Below, piece after piece: positions 38,323-51,823 of a stretch of 64,000 nt of DNA. A program made the translations under genes and the position numbers. How positions within the stretch are numbered: position 1 is the stretch's first letter; the number at the start of each line of letters is the position of its first letter. The stretch comes from Artocarpus heterophyllus (lineage: Eukaryota; Streptophyta; Magnoliopsida; Rosales; Moraceae), in assembly GCA_025403435.1 (NCBI GenBank), contig CM046341.1, positions 9,571,219 to 9,635,218 on the forward strand. Reading direction: 5' to 3'. Under the pieces are notes generated by a model. It searched no databases. It was not told the origin of the DNA and saw nothing but the letters and a program-made list of their open reading frames with translations.

Positions 38323-38879
38323 ATATCTAAAAAAATTTTAATATTCGAATTCAAATTTATATCGATTGAGTTCAAAAAATACAGAAACCGATCGTATCCT
38401 AAATATACCTTATAGTATCAGCCAGTGTTTAGCGTCCTTCATGGTTACTAGCTGGTATTTGGTTCTGTTAACGATGCCACCTCATTACCGGCCCAATACC
38501 GGTATCCACCAAGAATATTGCCTCCGGTACCGGCCGGTATCTAGTATGATACTGCCAGTGTTACTTGTCGGAAACCGTTATTTTCTATAATGGCACTCAA
38601 CAAAATACTTAAAAAAGAAATACAAAATTACGAAAATTACCAAAATATTTGGTTATGATTAACAACAGCAAAAAAATTTTTAAAAAATTAAAGAAACAAC
38701 CTAGACCAAGGTAAAAAAAGATTTTCATGCTCAGGAACAAAAATTAAAAAAAATCCAAAATATTGTTACAAATCGTGGGATGGTTGTTTGGGCACATTAG
38801 AGGAGCTTCATGATGATGATGGGGGCTCTTTGAGATTTGTGGATCATATGTGCCTATCGGAGAAGATCACACAGAGGAA

Positions 38880-39300
38880 AAGGAGAGAAGGTCGGAGAGA
38901 AAGGGAACACTAAGTGTAGGAGATTGCGTAACAGGAGAGAGCATTAATCAAAGGAGATCGTGCAAAGGATAGAGGTAGAGAAAGTCGCCACTTACGACTT
39001 CAAGAGGAGGACTATTAACATCGCCAGGGAAGCAAAGAAGAAAGAGCAGGCCGGCTGTTGAGAGAGAGGGGAAGAGAGAAGAAGGGGTGACTGGGAAGTG
39101 AGAGAGAGAAAGAGTGAACGTAGCTAGGCAAGAAAGAGAGGAAGAGAGTAAAAAAAAAAAACAACTAAGTTTGGTCTATGGGTATTTTGGTCAACATACA
39201 AGATTTAACTGATGATACGGTAGGATATTTTGTTATAGTTTTAGGGGTTGCTGTAAGGGGAAATAATTGCAGGGGGGCATAATTATCAAAAGAAAACATG
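38880..39300. repeat. GA-rich block followed by 'gggtattttggtc' tail
   Basis: Purine-rich agagaga stretches (38880-39160) precede 'ctatgggtattttggtcaacata' (about 39177-39199). Similar GA-rich plus 'gggtattttt' modules appear at 43370-43560 and 61380-61860, suggesting a shared repeat end. Confidence 0.35.
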
Positions 39301-39715
39301 CCATACATTCCGAGCCTATAGTCAAGTTATGCATATTTTACAAATCTTTTTTACTGTATTTACGCTGTATGTCACTCTTTCTAAGTGTGGATTAGTTTGC
39401 GCCACATACAATAAGACCGTTTGATAGAGTGTCACGTGGTAAAAAAACTAAACTAAAAGGACAAATATACCCTTATTTTCATATTACTTTTTTCTTTCTC
39501 CCTCACTTTTCTTTCTCTTCCTTATCTCCTTCCTCCAACTGCCCCCCTTTTTTATCGTTGTGTTCACACCAGCGCTGCAGATGCTAATGGAAAACGGTGT
39601 TAACCAGTCCATCGTGCCTCCACCTTTGTTTGTCGCAGTGGCCTCACGTTTTGCCTCATCGCGGCAACCTCACGTTTTGCCTTATTAGGTCAAAGCTCGT
39701 CATGCCGGCTGACTT

Positions 39716-41870
39716 ATTGTTTGGGTCTAAAAATGTAAATTCGATATAATCTTAAATATAAGATTGTCCAAGTAATATTACTCGATGAATCTGAGGTCGA
39801 TCCTATAAGGAAAATGTATTACAAATATCCAATATATCAGTTATTCTATTTTTATTTATTTATTTATCAGCTGAAAAATTTGAGGATTAAAGTAAATTTT
39901 TTACAATTTATTTACAATATTTACACATTTTTACTTTTTCTATTTTTAGATTTTTTTTATGATTTTTGAAACTTTAACAACAAGAAATATGACTTAAATT
40001 TGAATGGTAAATGAAACTTTAACAATAAGTGCAATATTAACTTTAAAAAAACAACAATTTAAACAATGTTGAGGATTGAAGGTTCTATTCAGACAATTAA
40101 CTTAAATACGTTTAGTTTTTTTAAGATTATTTATTAAAATAGTTTAAATATGTAATATGTCATCTTTTGTCTATAATAAATCAAAAGTTACTAAGCATTT
40201 AATGTGTCAATTTATGTCTATAATGCATCAAAAACTCATTTTTTTAACGAATATGTATGATTTTAAAATTAACTAACTAAAATTACCAACAAAATTACAG
40301 TTAAGCATTTACCATATCATTCTTTGTCTAAAAATAATTAAAGTGTTCTTAAGCATTACTTGTACTAACATATATCTACAATAAATCAAAACTTAATTTT
40401 GTAAGTGTTTTAGCTAAATTAACATAAAAATTATAAGTTTTTTAAAAATGATTTGAACGTTATAACTACATATAAAATATTAAAAAGCTAAAAATATTTA
40501 CTTTAATTTTACCAGAATTTTTTCTTCTCTTCACAACAAAAAGGAAATTTAGAAAGGCATATTAAAAGTAAAAACACACATAACAACATAGCTAAAAGTT
40601 ACAACAACATAAACTTAAAACTATTTTACAAAAATTAAAACTAGAAACTAAGAAAACTAAAAATAAATAAATAAAGCTTAGAACTACATTTTTGCAAGAG
40701 AAAAGAAATTTCTCGCAAGAGAAAGAGTGAATAATACACGCCATAGACTGGGGTATTTATACTAAAAGAAAAATTACTATTTACATAATTTTTATTTATT
40801 ATTTATTGTTTTTATTATTTTATTTAGATATTTTTTATGCAAAATTATTACGATAGCAAAATGAAAGATTTAGGATTTTTTGAAATATTGATTTTGTAGC
40901 AACCCACGTTCCTAAATCTATTCAAATCATTTAGGTTTGATTCATTTGAATCTAATTTATTACTTTTTTTCTTCTTCTTCTACACGAGAATCAGCTCAAA
41001 GATGTGATGTTTTTACTTCTCAATCTGGTAGAGCATTGAGCATGAGAATAGAGTGGAGACACGACCTGGAGCGTTAGATAAGAGGCCTTTGACTCAGTTG
41101 AAGGCACAAATTATGGCACAGTACTGGCACCCTAAGGACCGTTGGATGGATGAGCTGTAAGCTAATCTTGTGATTGAGAAGAAACGCACATGTGGAACGC
41201 AAGGCAGCAGATTCCACAGGGGAAAGGGGACGCGTGGACAGATGCAATCTGCTGGGCGGTTTGAACCAACAATCCTAAGCTCGCCACGTGGCGGTTCTTT
41301 GATTTTTATTTTGATTTTGATTTTTTGATTTTTGATGTTTGTTTTTGCTCATTTTTGCGGTGTTTTCTTGATTTTTTTTATAGATTTCAAATCTAAAATG
41401 AAATAAACAAACTAAAATTAATTATTTTATAAACTTAGTTTTACAATAATTTAAAAATATTTATTTTATAATAAAACACACTAAAAATAAATAAAACTTC
41501 TAAAATTAACAGTTCTTAAGAAATATATTATTGAAGACTCAATAATATTTTTAGAAATTACTAGAAAATGTAATAAAGCATGTTTACAAATAAAAAACTT
41601 ATTACAAACATTTCAAGACTCAAATTAAAATCACACAATATTATTTTTACTGTTTTGATTATTTACAAACTAATTAATTATTAAACACACATAAATGATT
41701 CTAAAAATAGCTAAACATTTTATTAGACATAAAAATACACCAAAATATATTTGTAAATATTTTTACACAACACACTAAAATACTAATTATCATAGAAATG
41801 CTGAAAGGATTTAATGAGAAATATTAATGCAAAATGAGCCTTAAAAATGTGTGTTTTCATAGTCTCATCA
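39716..41870. mobile_element. LTR-like fragment (possible solo LTR), boundaries approximate
   Basis: Begins near 'tgtttgggtctaaaaatgtaaattcgata' and contains 'gaggtcgatcctataagg', a phrase common in Athila/Tat-type plant LTRs. It has a TATA-like 'gggtatttatac' at about 40752 and an interior without coding frames. The sequences flanking it (about 39608-39660 and 41873-41915) are similar to each other in direct orientation. Superfamily and exact ends are unproven. Confidence 0.35.
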
Positions 41871-42457
41871 CCTATTGTGCCACCACTTTTGTTGGTCGTG
41901 GTGACCTCGCGTTCAAGGCAGATTGGAGTCATGCATCGTGACAACCTTGTGTTTCTATCTCTGCTCAATGCTTAATGTTTTCCGTCATTCTCCCCATGCC
42001 CATGAGTGGAGCAGATTTGTCTCTGGCGTTTCTGTAATGGCCATCATAGTGAAGACAATGACGGAGATAATTCATTTTTTTTTTAATTTCTCTCTTTTTT
42101 TTATGATTTTTAATCTAGTCGTTTTTATGAATATTTATGCATTTTTTTATTTTTTGATGTCAAAGATGGTCATGGTACCACTGGTCTTAGTGGTTACCTA
42201 CCAGTAGCTGTCTGGATACTAATGGCAAATATTACGAATATCAATGGTAACCACTAAAGATACCAAATATTGTCGATAACAACGTAAATACGAGATATCG
42301 GCTAGTAACTATGATATATACCAACTGAATACCTAAAGGGTAAACTTGGTATTATAAAATATAATATAATGATATGGCATGAAATTCTTTGTAATTAATT
42401 TTTAATGACATAAATTAATCCAAGATTTATTTTTTTAACATATATATTATGAGCCCG

Positions 42458-44377
42458 TCTTTTTTCACAAATCATATTTGGGTTTCGTCAGCTCACATGC
42501 TAGGACCTTATGTCCAGTCGGGCCAAGGCCGACAATGGGCAAAGTAACAAGCTGGCCCGTTTGATCCAGTCAATATTTACAACTACATTAGTGAGTCAAA
42601 TGAGAATCATTATAGGCTTGTGGCGGTTGATGACAAGATCACCTAATATAGTAGAACTTCGAAAATCACAAACAATTTAGTGGATAACAGACTGTAGGGT
42701 TGAAATTATAGCAGTGTGATATTCGTCTCATGGCAGATGTTAATGTTAGGCATTTTGGTTGTCATGGACACACTGCAATATGCCTTTTGGGCCTTGGAAG
42801 CGTAGGTTGAGCCTCGAGGCTACTGGGTTGGGCTGGCCGAAGCCTTTTTATGACAAATTAGAGGGGCTCTTTACAAAAAGGCCACAAACTTAAGGCGTGG
42901 ATTGATTTATACTAAAAATATATATATATATATGTAAAAAATATTACAACCAAGTTTTTAATTATATTTAAAATTCTAAATATATCCTTAATATCTATTT
43001 AAAAAATCAAAAAATGAAAAAAAAGGCCCAATCAAGAAGAATGAAAAAAATTCCTAGGATGCGCGACACCTCCAACGAGAGAAAAGAGGGAGAAGTTTGC
43101 CATGGCTGGTCCGTGCCCAACACACGGCTCCCGAAGTCAGTTGTGATTGTCGCAGGCTCTTGAAGTCGCCCATGGCTGGTCGTTCAGCTCCCAAAGTCGC
43201 CCATGGTTGGTCGCATGGCTCTCAAAGTCGGTTGTGATCGTCGCGAGCTCCTGAAGTCGACCATGGCTAGTTGCGCAGCTCTCGAAGTCAGCCACAGCTG
43301 GTCGCGTAGCTCCCAAAGTTGGCCATGCCTAGTTGTTTGCGATAATTGACGAGTAAGGGAGAGGAACGTGGCTGGAGATGGGGGGATAGTGGTTGAGGAT
43401 GAGAAAAAGAGATAGGAGGGTAGGGAGGAGGATATAAAGAGCCGGGAAAAAAAAAACCCTAAGTTGAGTTTGGGGGTATTTTTGTTAGAACATAAAACAA
43501 ATGATTTTAGTGGTGGCATATTTTACAGTAGTTTCTTCACATGGGGCACATCTTAATCTACCTCTAAGATTAGTAGCATGTTTTCTAAATATCTCAATTA
43601 GAGGGAGAGAAAGTTTGAAGAATACTATAGGAAGCACAGCTTTTAATTTGCTCACATAAATGAACTAGTTAAAAGTGAATAAAACATTGCATAAATTAGA
43701 ACTAAACGAAACTTTTAAGATTTGAGGAAAAGTAAATATTTTAGAGCACATTATACTTTGCATGAAAGGAATCTCAAGAACATGGAGTGGTTCCATTTCT
43801 CGTCCAATCATATGTTTAGATATAATATCTATATTCAGAATTAAGTTGTCCTCATACAGTATAAGTAACGGGAAAATAGAATATCAATCTTTGTATCACC
43901 AATACTGATTACCTATCAAAGTATATAAATGCCAAATCTTCTTAGATACCCTTTTAACATTGGATAGGTGTGAAGCTAAATCAATAAAGCAAGGAAAGAA
44001 GGAAAAAAAAAAAAAATCAAAGGGAGCTAGTGAGGCAGAAAGCGCGTGCTTCAATGCCAAAAAGTGGGCACGACCACGTGCACATTGAAGGAAATTCAAA
44101 GCGGAGGAGTATCTCACGCGACAATGTCAGCTTAAGGGAGTGGCTGCGCGGCTTGGGCTGATAAGAAGCTGATATTTTTTTTTTTTTGACATTTTTGTTT
44201 CCATTTTTTTTTTTAGCAAATCTATAATCAGGAAAGCTGGGGTTATTTTCTTGTGTGTATGAAGGACAATTGAGAGGGCTGGAAAAAAAAAAAAAACACA
44301 TAGAGAGATTGTAGATTGAAGAAAACACAATTTAAGTGTGTAAGAATTCTCTTGTAATTTGTATTCATTATCATCAT
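42458..44377. other. intergenic with GC-rich minisatellite and repeat tail
   Basis: No gene recognised. It contains the minisatellite 43090-43345, a GA-rich then 'gggggtatttttgtt' module at 43370-43560, and AT-rich DNA up to the split solo LTR. The frame at 43184-43519 (minus) is a product of the minisatellite. Confidence 0.55.
43090..43345. repeat. GC-rich minisatellite, about 30-33 bp unit
   Basis: Degenerate units of the form 'ccatggctggtcgc-cagctcccaaagtcg' repeat about seven times with substitutions (for example near 43168, 43198, 43260 and 43290). Confidence 0.8.
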
Positions 44378-45750
44378 TGTAAGATCCAAAAAATTCATAA
44401 GCTTAAATCTAGAATTAATTCAGATTTAAATAATGAATTTTCCTTAATAAATTATATTTTGTATAATTACGATTAAATATGAAAATATTTATGAGAGATA
44501 TTAATATGCATTATATATGTAATTTTGTGCAAATTTGGAGTATTTTAAAAGTGCAAATTTTATGAGTTCAAAACACTCAAAAATTTGTAAAAAAAACTCT
44601 TAAAATAAAATTTATGTCATATTAATTATAACTTTTGTGATATAAACTTATGAAGAATAAATTTGTTAATTAAAGTTAAAAAAATCATGCCATGGTCCAA
44701 AACAGTATTAAAAACTGTTAGTTGTCAGTCAGTAAATTGTTAAAGTTTTTTGTATCTACAATCCAACTGTTGTTGTAATACAAAATAAACAAATACACAA
44801 AAGTAAATAGTACACAATACAGTATAATTATAAAGATAAAGTACAAACATAGATATAAAATATTGTACTAGGATTAGAAAAAATGGGTAAAAATTAAGCC
44901 ATTATAATTTTAGACTGTTAAAGCAAATATCCCCTCAGTTTTACACTGACAATATAAGAAAAACACAGTGCATAATATATTTACATCGTGTAAAAGGTAA
45001 ATAGAGCCTATCAAAAGTGCCACCTAAAAGGAAGGAAATGAGTCATATCTCCCCTAAGGTGTACCCAGTTTTAACCATTGCTTTTGAGCAATTTTTTAGC
45101 ATCAAATATGCTACAGTGATGACTAGGTTAGTTTAGAACCCAAGTTGGGAAAAAAAAAAATCCTTCTTTCTCCATCACTTATGCATGAGCCATAAAGAAA
45201 AACACTCACTTTTTTCCCTAAGAAAACCTACAGCCCTCCCTAGTTCTCCCTCAAATATTTGTCAAACCTACAAATCCTAATCAAGCTTAGGAACAAGTTC
45301 AAGTCATTGGTGATCAAGTCTAGAACAAGTTCAAGTTATTTTGGAGGTAAAAGCCCCAACTTCTCCTATGAGTTTTCATGTTTTTCTTGAGCTTTTGGAG
45401 AGGATTTTAATAGTGGTTTTGTCATGATTTTGTGGAAAAGGAATAACAAGTCCTTAGGCTTCACAAAGTAGGATGAAAGAGCTGGGAAAACCTTTAGGAA
45501 AAACCTTAGCCTTTTCTTTGAGAATGTTCATAAAACTTTGAGTATGTTTTTGTACTAAGTATGAACTATGGCATAGTTCAAGTTACTTTAGAGGGAAATC
45601 CCAACTTCTCCTATGAGTTTTCATGTCTTTCTTGAACTTTTGGATAGGGTTTTAATGAACATTTTGTCATGATTTTGTGAAGAAGGAAAAACAAGCCCTT
45701 GAGCTTCACAAAAGGAGGATCAAAAAGCTAGAAAAACCTTTGGTAAAAAC
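44378..45750 (+). mobile_element. left part of a split, old Tekay-like solo LTR
   Basis: Begins TGTAAGATCC and follows the order of the 10997 LTR (for example 'aattttatgagtt' near 44555, 'attttgtgcaaatttgg', 'aattaattataacttttgtgatataaac' near 44620). Sequence is well diverged from the 10997 element. It contains two 247 bp tandem units (from 45329 and 45576); the second is cut by the copia insertion. Continues at 55448. Confidence 0.7.
45329..45750 (+). repeat. 247 bp tandem duplication in the solo LTR
   Basis: Both units start 'gttcaagtta' (45329, 45576) and share 'ccaacttctcctatgagttttcatg' context and 'attttgtcatgattttgtg'. The remainder of unit 2 lies at 55448-55540, across the copia element. 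Confidence 0.8.
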
Positions 45751-47783
45751 TGTTGGAAACAAAGTGCGCAGCGGAATTTTAAAAATTTTTCATCAGAGTA
45801 TTTTCCAAAATACAAGTATGACATGTTATATGTATAAATTAAACAGATCTTACTAACCTCAGTGTGCCGAAGAACCTCCGCGACCTGTGTAGAGAAGTAA
45901 CGTTCCAGAAGAGCCTCAACCAACTGGTCTTCTTTGCTATTCTCTATCCACAACCGGAGTGAGTGTGGGCTCACACGTACAGCTCTTCCACCGGTGACTC
46001 TCCTTCCAACCAATAGAGAGAACCCAAAGCTAGTGTTCGTGATTTGTGAACAAAAGCTCTCAGGGAGTTTTCAGATGCTCACTAGAAGAGTATCACTCTT
46101 AATCTCTCAAATTGATCTGAGTAAATCATTAGACTTACTCCCTTTTTATACCTATTGGTCCTTGGGGTCAGTCCATATCAGATTAGGTCTCAAAAATCGA
46201 AACAGAATCAAGTTCGGATCAATATCTGATAAGATACGCGTGAAAAACGCGTAATCTTAGCTGTCGCGGTCGGCATGCCGAACTGTGAGATAGGCAGGCC
46301 GAACTGGCCAGTTCGGCAGGCCGAACTTTCTGATCGGCAGGCCGAACTGCCGAGAAAAAATCTCCGCGAATCTTTTATTTTCCACCCGAGATTCTAAAGG
46401 ATAAAGTCTCAGTTTTGATTCAAATAGCCCAATAGAAAAGATATCTGATCAAAACAAACTCTATCAAGATAATCTCTAAGAAAATAAATCAATTCAAAAT
46501 AATTCTACAAGTTTATCTTGTTCTAATTGTCCAAAATTAAAACAACCGATAAACAGACAAGAATTATCCGAACGCCATAATTCAACAAGTTCATCTTGAA
46601 CTAATTTCTCACAAAATTAATTCAACCGATAAACAGACATGAATTATTTGATTCTTATAAATTTTAAACCAATCTGATAAATCCGACATAAGTCACCAAT
46701 TATTGGAAAAGCACGCCGTGTCGTTACAGGACTTTGTGAGCTAGCAAAGGGGACCAAAATGGACCTATAAAGTTCAAGCTCATGATAATTATGAAACCCA
46801 ATATCCCAGATATACATTTCACAATTATCAACTCCAACGCTACTCCACTAAAAGCTTGGAGCTGCACTCTCGAACTTTACAGAATTACGAAGCTCGTGTA
46901 GCTAAGTCTCCATGACATATCATAGTGTATCGCATCCCCATATGATCATCCATAATCGGCTTAAGGACAAGTTCTGTCTTACCTTCCCGATTATTTTTAT
47001 CTTACGTTCCATTGTCTCACCATTAGAAAACTTACCATCCAAAGATAGTATACCATTCGGTTACACCTATGTATCCAAATGGTTGAGCGCTCCAGTTTTC
47101 CAATTACAGGACAACGCATATAAGAGGATATCATTACTCCTAAAGAGGAGCTATGGATTCCATATCTATGAATAACAAGTCTACGCTATCAAGAGTCATG
47201 CCTCCAACGTACCGGCATGCATGCCACTATAGAGATGTGGGAGTCACCCATTGGTACATCAAAAGACACAAGTCGAGACAACGGGCCCATTATTCATCTC
47301 AGGATTAAGATACAATACAAACGACTGTCTAAAGTGAATCGATTTGCCAAGACAGAATTATTAATCCAAATCAATTCACTTTATGTCCCGATCCAACACA
47401 TCGTCACCTATGACAACGCGCCAATGTTTCTATTCACGGAGTCCAACTCCGATGGCCAAGACAAACCATCTCCCAAAAGGGATATAGACAACATAACAAT
47501 CTTTACATGAATAAAGCGCCCAACTTTATTCCCTCGATTGCGGATCATATATTTTAGACCATCACCTTAAGAGTCGTGTCTACCGCATAATCATCCCATC
47601 ATATGCCCAACTCTTAAGGTTTAGACTGACAGTCTCAGACTACTGTTTGCTTATCATACATTCAACGAATATGAACGTAAAGAGGACAATATTTGGTATA
47701 TATAAATGAATAAATTCTTTATTGATAAAAATGTCTCCAAAAACGTATTACATTTTTACTCCTTAGAGCATACATGTCTAACA
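45751..47783 (-). repeat. 3' LTR of copia element (2,033 bp)
   Basis: Lies downstream of the polyprotein in the element's sense. Identical in length and, by eye, in sequence to 53415-55447. Contains the quasi-palindrome cluster at 46270-46354 and a TATA box at 46150-46141 (minus TATAAAAAGG). Frames in it (for example 46912-47175, 47217-47510) recur identically in the other LTR and have no recognised product. Confidence 0.97.
46270..46354. repeat. TCGGCCTGCCGA-type quasi-palindrome cluster in copia 3' LTR
   Basis: Units: tcggcatgccgaac, ggcaggccgaac, ttcggcaggccgaac, tcggcaggccgaac. About 120-200 bp upstream of the LTR TATA box in the element's sense, so in U3. Confidence 0.85.
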
Positions 47784-47797
47784 ATCTCCCACTTGCA
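47784..47797 (-). other. polypurine tract region of copia element
   Basis: On the minus strand AAGTGGGAGAT immediately precedes the 3' LTR. It is separated from the polyprotein stop only by a few bases, which places the stop and PPT side by side as in other plant copia elements. Confidence 0.8.
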
Positions 47798-50700
47798 CTA
47801 AGTGAGTAAATACTGCAAATTTCGCATCCCCATAGCTTCCACATGCCTTTCGAAGACTCTCCCAGAAAGTGTCTTCGTAAATGGATCAGCTAAATTGTCC
47901 TCTGACGCGATCTTGCACACCGTGACATGCCCGCTCTCAACGAAGTCCTTTATCACATGATACTTCCGATCAATATGCTTACTCTTCTTGTGAAATCTTG
48001 GTTCCTTAGCATTAGCTACCGCCGCACTGTTATCACAGTACAGTGATACCGCTTTATCCATACCAGGAACTACCTCAAGATCCCCAAGGAACTTGCGGAG
48101 CCACACTGCTTCTTTCGAAGCATCACTAGCCGCCACATACTCGGCCTCCATCGTTGAATCCGAAGTGCAATCTTGCTTCGCACTTCTCCAACTGATGGCA
48201 CCGCCACCCAGAGTAAACACAAACCCTGAAGTCGATTTCCTAGAATCCAGGCAGGATTGAAAATCCGAATCAGTGTATCCTAGAGGAGTTAAATCCTCAC
48301 CCGAATACACAAGCATATACCCTCGAGTCCTTCTCAGGTACTTGAAAATATGCTTTACCGCAACCCAATGGTTCGGTCCTGGATCCGCCTGAAATCGACT
48401 CACAATCCCGACCGCATAGCTAATATCCGGTCGAGTGCAAAGCATGGCATACATGAGACTACCCACTGCCGAAGCATAAGGCACCTTCTTCATGTATTCT
48501 CTTTCTTCATAAGACTTTGGAGAGTCTTTCTTAGAAAGAGTAATTCCAGACCTAGATGGTTGCCCACCTTTCTTGGAATCCTGCATTGCAAACCTCCTGA
48601 GAATTTTATCTATGTAGCCGGCCTGTGACAAAGCTATCATTTTGTTCTTCCTATCCCGAAAGATCTGGATACCGAGAACAAAATTAGCCTCACCCAAGTC
48701 CTTCATGTCAAACTGCTTAGTCAACCATAATTTGACCGATGACAACGCCCCAACGTCATTGCCAATTAGCAGAATGTCATCTACATAGAGTAGTAGAAAA
48801 ACCACCTTCCCATTCTTAATGTGTTTGTAAACACATGGTTCATCCACATTTTGTGAGAACCCATAAGTCTTGATCACTTGATCAAATCTTATGTTCCAAG
48901 AACGAGAAGCCTGCTTAAGTCCATAAATAGACTTTAGCAACTTACAAACCTTACCCTCTTGACCCGCGACCTTGAACCCGTCTGGTTGTTCCATATAAAT
49001 GGACTCATCAAGATAGCCATTTAGAAAAGCCGTCTTGACATCCATCTGCCAAATCTCGTAGTCGAGAGCGGCAGCTATGGACAAGAGAATCCGGATGGAC
49101 TTAAGCATGGCTACAGGCGAAAAGGTTTCCTCATAATCGATTCCTTCCTTTTGCGTATAACCCTTAGCTACCAGTCTAGCCTTAAAGGTTTCGACCTTTC
49201 CATCCACTCCTCTTTTCCTCTTGTAGATCCACTTACACCCTATGGGTTTTACCCCTTCGGGAAGATCCACAAGCTCCCAGACCCGATTAGTCTCCATAGA
49301 CTTCATCTCAATGTTCATGGCCTCTGTCCAGAGTCTTGAATCAACATCCTCCATAGCTTCTGCGTAAGTATAAGGATCCCTGTCATGTTCATCCGGTTCA
49401 GCCAAAAAGACCTCCCCATTGAACATATACCTTTCAGGTTGACGCCCGATCCTCCCACTACGCCGAAGCCCCTGAGGTTGTTGTTCAGGTTTGTTTGGTT
49501 TTTCTACACCGATCGGAATGGTTTCGTTCGGAACCTCCGGAGTAAACGGATTACCCCTCAACTCCTCAAGCACCACTTTGCTTTGAGGTTTAAAGTCGTT
49601 CATGTAACTCTCCTCAAGGAAAGTTGCATTAGTTGAAACCACGACTTTATTTTCCTTTGGGTTATAAAAATAACCCCCTTTAGTCCCTTTTGGATATCCT
49701 ACAAACACGCAAACTTCTGAACGTGCTTCCAACTTATTCGGATCCTTAAACAGGACATGAGCTGGACATCCCCATATGCGAATATGGTTTAAGGATGTCT
49801 TCCGTCTTGTCCACAACTCGTGAGGAGTTTTAGGGACCGATTTTGAAGGCACATTGTTCAAAAGATAACATGCGGTTTGTAGTGCATATCCCCAAAAGGA
49901 TAAAGGCAATGATGAATAACTCATCATGGACCGAATCATGTCCAACAAAGTCCTATTCCTTCTCTCTGCTACGCCATTCTGCTGCGGAGTGCCCGGCGCA
50001 GTCAAATGGGATAAAATCCCATTCTCTAACAAGTGTCCCAAGAACTCATCAGAAAGGTATTCCCCACCTCGATCAGATCGAAGTGCCTTTATGGGTCTAC
50101 CCAATTGCTTTTCCACTTCAGCCCGAAACTCCCTGAACTTATCATAAGTTTCGCTTTTGTGGTGCATTAGGTACACATACCCATATCTTGAGTAATCGTC
50201 AATAAAAGTGACGAAGTACTCATACCCTCCTCGTGCCCGGATGTTCATCGGTCCGCAAACATCACTATGCACAAGTTCTAGAACCCCTTCGGCCCTATTG
50301 CCCTTAGACCCGTATGGTCTTTTGGTCATTTTACCCTCCAAACAAGACTCACATTGAGGTATAGATTCCACCTTTAAGTGACTTAAAGGTCCATCCCTTA
50401 CCAACTTTTGAATCCTATTCAGGTTAATATGGCCAAGGCGCAAATGCCAAAGATAAGTCTTATTAGAGTGAGAAGTTTTAAGTCTTTTTGAGTCATTATC
50501 ATTTATCTCAGCATTAAGCAATAAGTCCATCTTAGGTTTGATAAAATATAGATTATTTTGCATCCATCCAGAACAGATAAAAGATTTGTTTTTACGAATC
50601 ACCACTTTTTCATTAAAAGATACCACGTAGGAGTCTTTAAATAAAGAAGATACAGAAATTAAATTCCTTTTAAATTTAGGAACATAAAAACAATCTCGCA

Positions 50701-51823
50701 AAATTAAATTCCTATAATTATCAAAATAAAGATGGACATCTCCCACTGCTTCCGCTGAGACCAAGGATCCATCGCCCATCCGAAGCGTTAAGTCTTCACG
50801 AAGTAGACTTCTCGTTTCTTTGAATCCCTGCAGAGAAACACAAACATGATTAGTTGCACCAGAATCTATGACCCAAATGTCACTGGATTCCTCAACCAAA
50901 CAAGTTTCTAAATATAGAAGATCACACCTACCTCCCTTGGAAAGGAAGTCCTTGCAATGCTTCTTTATATGCCCGACCTTACCACAAAAGAAGCACTTAA
51001 GCTTCTTTGGGTTCTTCTTCTTTTTCTTCTTGCTCTTGGTAGCAATAGGAATAGAAGACTTACCACTCTTGGCCCGTTGCTTCTTTCCATTCCCAGAGTT
51101 AGGATTGGAACCAGAAGCAGCTACCATATTGGCCTCTCCACCAGCAGGAGACTCCCTGATCAGCAGTTCAAACTCCTGTAACTGTTTCATCAGTTCTGTC
51201 AAGGTCATATCCCGTCTATTGCTCAAATTAAAAGTAGCTCTAAACGGAATAAATTCCTTAGACAGAGTCTCAAAGACCATAGTCATCTGAGTTTCAGCAT
51301 CGATGTCGGCTCCATTGGTTTGAGCCTCAGCGAGGTAACCCATGACCAACATCATGTGCTCCTTTACAGATGTCCCCGGTCTCTGTCTACAGTTTAAGAG
51401 TTTCCGAAGCGCCCCTTGCCGCTTTGTTATGGCCTGGCCTCCAAACATATCCTCAAGATTATCCAAGATCTGCTTCGCAGTCTCATAATCCTGATGTTGA
51501 GCCTGCAGCACGTTGTTCATGCTAGCCATAACATAGCAGCGGGCCTGATCATTAGCATCTTTCCAGCGTTCGTACGCTTGGAATTGCTCATTAGTTGAGT
51601 CTCCCGTAGGCTCGGGAGGACAAGGAGTTGTCAGTACATACTTCAGTTTCTCAAAGGATAGGACGATGTCCAGGTTCCGTTTCCAATCATTATAGTTCTC
51701 ACCGGTTAATTGGTTTTTGTCAAGTATCGATGATAAAGCGTTTTTAGACATTTTCAATCTACAATAAAGAATCATATACCAAACATAAGCAAACATATTT
51801 AATAATTTAGTAAGATAACACAA
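47798..51823 (-). CDS. copia Gag-Pol polyprotein, intact
   Basis: Open frame of 1,341 codons. The more likely start is Met25 (51751; [15 protein letters not shown]) because the first 24 residues are hydrophobic and unlike gag, giving 1,317 aa. In 1,341-aa numbering: gag with zinc knuckle C277-C280-H285-C290 after a lysine run; protease D320-S-G-A; integrase HHCC H460/H465/C491/C494 and DDE D521, D584, E620 (in the GVAERRNRT motif); RT with YVDD at 1013-1016; RNase H from about 1175 ([14 protein letters not shown]) to the end. All catalytic residues examined are present and there is no frameshift or stop. It makes particle shell, protease, integrase and reverse transcriptase for cytoplasmic replication and nuclear integration. 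Lineage within copia was not determined. Confidence 0.97.
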   Translation of the reverse strand: MCYLTKLLNMFAYVWYMILYCRLKMSKNALSSILDKNQLTGENYNDWKRNLDIVLSFEKLKYVLTTPCPPEPTGDSTNEQFQAYERWKDANDQARCYVMASMNNVLQAQHQDYETAKQILDNLEDMFGGQAITKRQGALRKLLNCRQRPGTSVKEHMMLVMGYLAEAQTNGADIDAETQMTMVFETLSKEFIPFRATFNLSNRRDMTLTELMKQLQEFELLIRESPAGGEANMVAASGSNPNSGNGKKQRAKSGKSSIPIATKSKKKKKKNPKKLKCFFCGKVGHIKKHCKDFLSKGGRCDLLYLETCLVEESSDIWVIDSGATNHVCVSLQGFKETRSLLREDLTLRMGDGSLVSAEAVGDVHLYFDNYRNLILRDCFYVPKFKRNLISVSSLFKDSYVVSFNEKVVIRKNKSFICSGWMQNNLYFIKPKMDLLLNAEINDNDSKRLKTSHSNKTYLWHLRLGHINLNRIQKLVRDGPLSHLKVESIPQCESCLEGKMTKRPYGSKGNRAEGVLELVHSDVCGPMNIRARGGYEYFVTFIDDYSRYGYVYLMHHKSETYDKFREFRAEVEKQLGRPIKALRSDRGGEYLSDEFLGHLLENGILSHLTAPGTPQQNGVAERRNRTLLDMIRSMMSYSSLPLSFWGYALQTACYLLNNVPSKSVPKTPHELWTRRKTSLNHIRIWGCPAHVLFKDPNKLEARSEVCVFVGYPKGTKGGYFYNPKENKVVVSTNATFLEESYMNDFKPQSKVVLEELRGNPFTPEVPNETIPIGVEKPNKPEQQPQGLRRSGRIGRQPERYMFNGEVFLAEPDEHDRDPYTYAEAMEDVDSRLWTEAMNIEMKSMETNRVWELVDLPEGVKPIGCKWIYKRKRGVDGKVETFKARLVAKGYTQKEGIDYEETFSPVAMLKSIRILLSIAAALDYEIWQMDVKTAFLNGYLDESIYMEQPDGFKVAGQEGKVCKLLKSIYGLKQASRSWNIRFDQVIKTYGFSQNVDEPCVYKHIKNGKVVFLLLYVDDILLIGNDVGALSSVKLWLTKQFDMKDLGEANFVLGIQIFRDRKNKMIALSQAGYIDKILRRFAMQDSKKGGQPSRSGITLSKKDSPKSYEEREYMKKVPYASAVGSLMYAMLCTRPDISYAVGIVSRFQADPGPNHWVAVKHIFKYLRRTRGYMLVYSGEDLTPLGYTDSDFQSCLDSRKSTSGFVFTLGGGAISWRSAKQDCTSDSTMEAEYVAASDASKEAVWLRKFLGDLEVVPGMDKAVSLYCDNSAAVANAKEPRFHKKSKHIDRKYHVIKDFVESGHVTVCKIASEDNLADPFTKTLSGRVFERHVEAMGMRNLQYLLT

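Larger units (their letters stand above)
37764..42457. mobile_element. putative 4.7 kb element with long imperfect terminal inverted repeats
   Basis: The reverse complement of 42170-42457 follows 37764-38580 once the MITE at 37871-38322 is removed: ggctc, atatatatg, ttaatttatgtcatt, ttatattat, ca(t/g)agttactagc and gtt(a/g)(t/a)cga. No transposase frame was found inside. The interior holds a GA-rich stretch (38880-39160) and an LTR-like fragment (39716-41870). It is possibly a Mutator-like or foldback element. Alignment is by eye and imperfect. Confidence 0.4.

Noticed and set aside
43184..43519. 111-codon minus-strand frame
   Set aside because: Composed largely of the minisatellite and a low-complexity serine/phenylalanine stretch.
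46912..47510. Frames of 87 and 97 codons inside the copia LTR, repeated at 54576-55174
   Set aside because: They occur in both LTRs only because the LTRs are identical. They have no recognised product and lie on the strand opposite the element.
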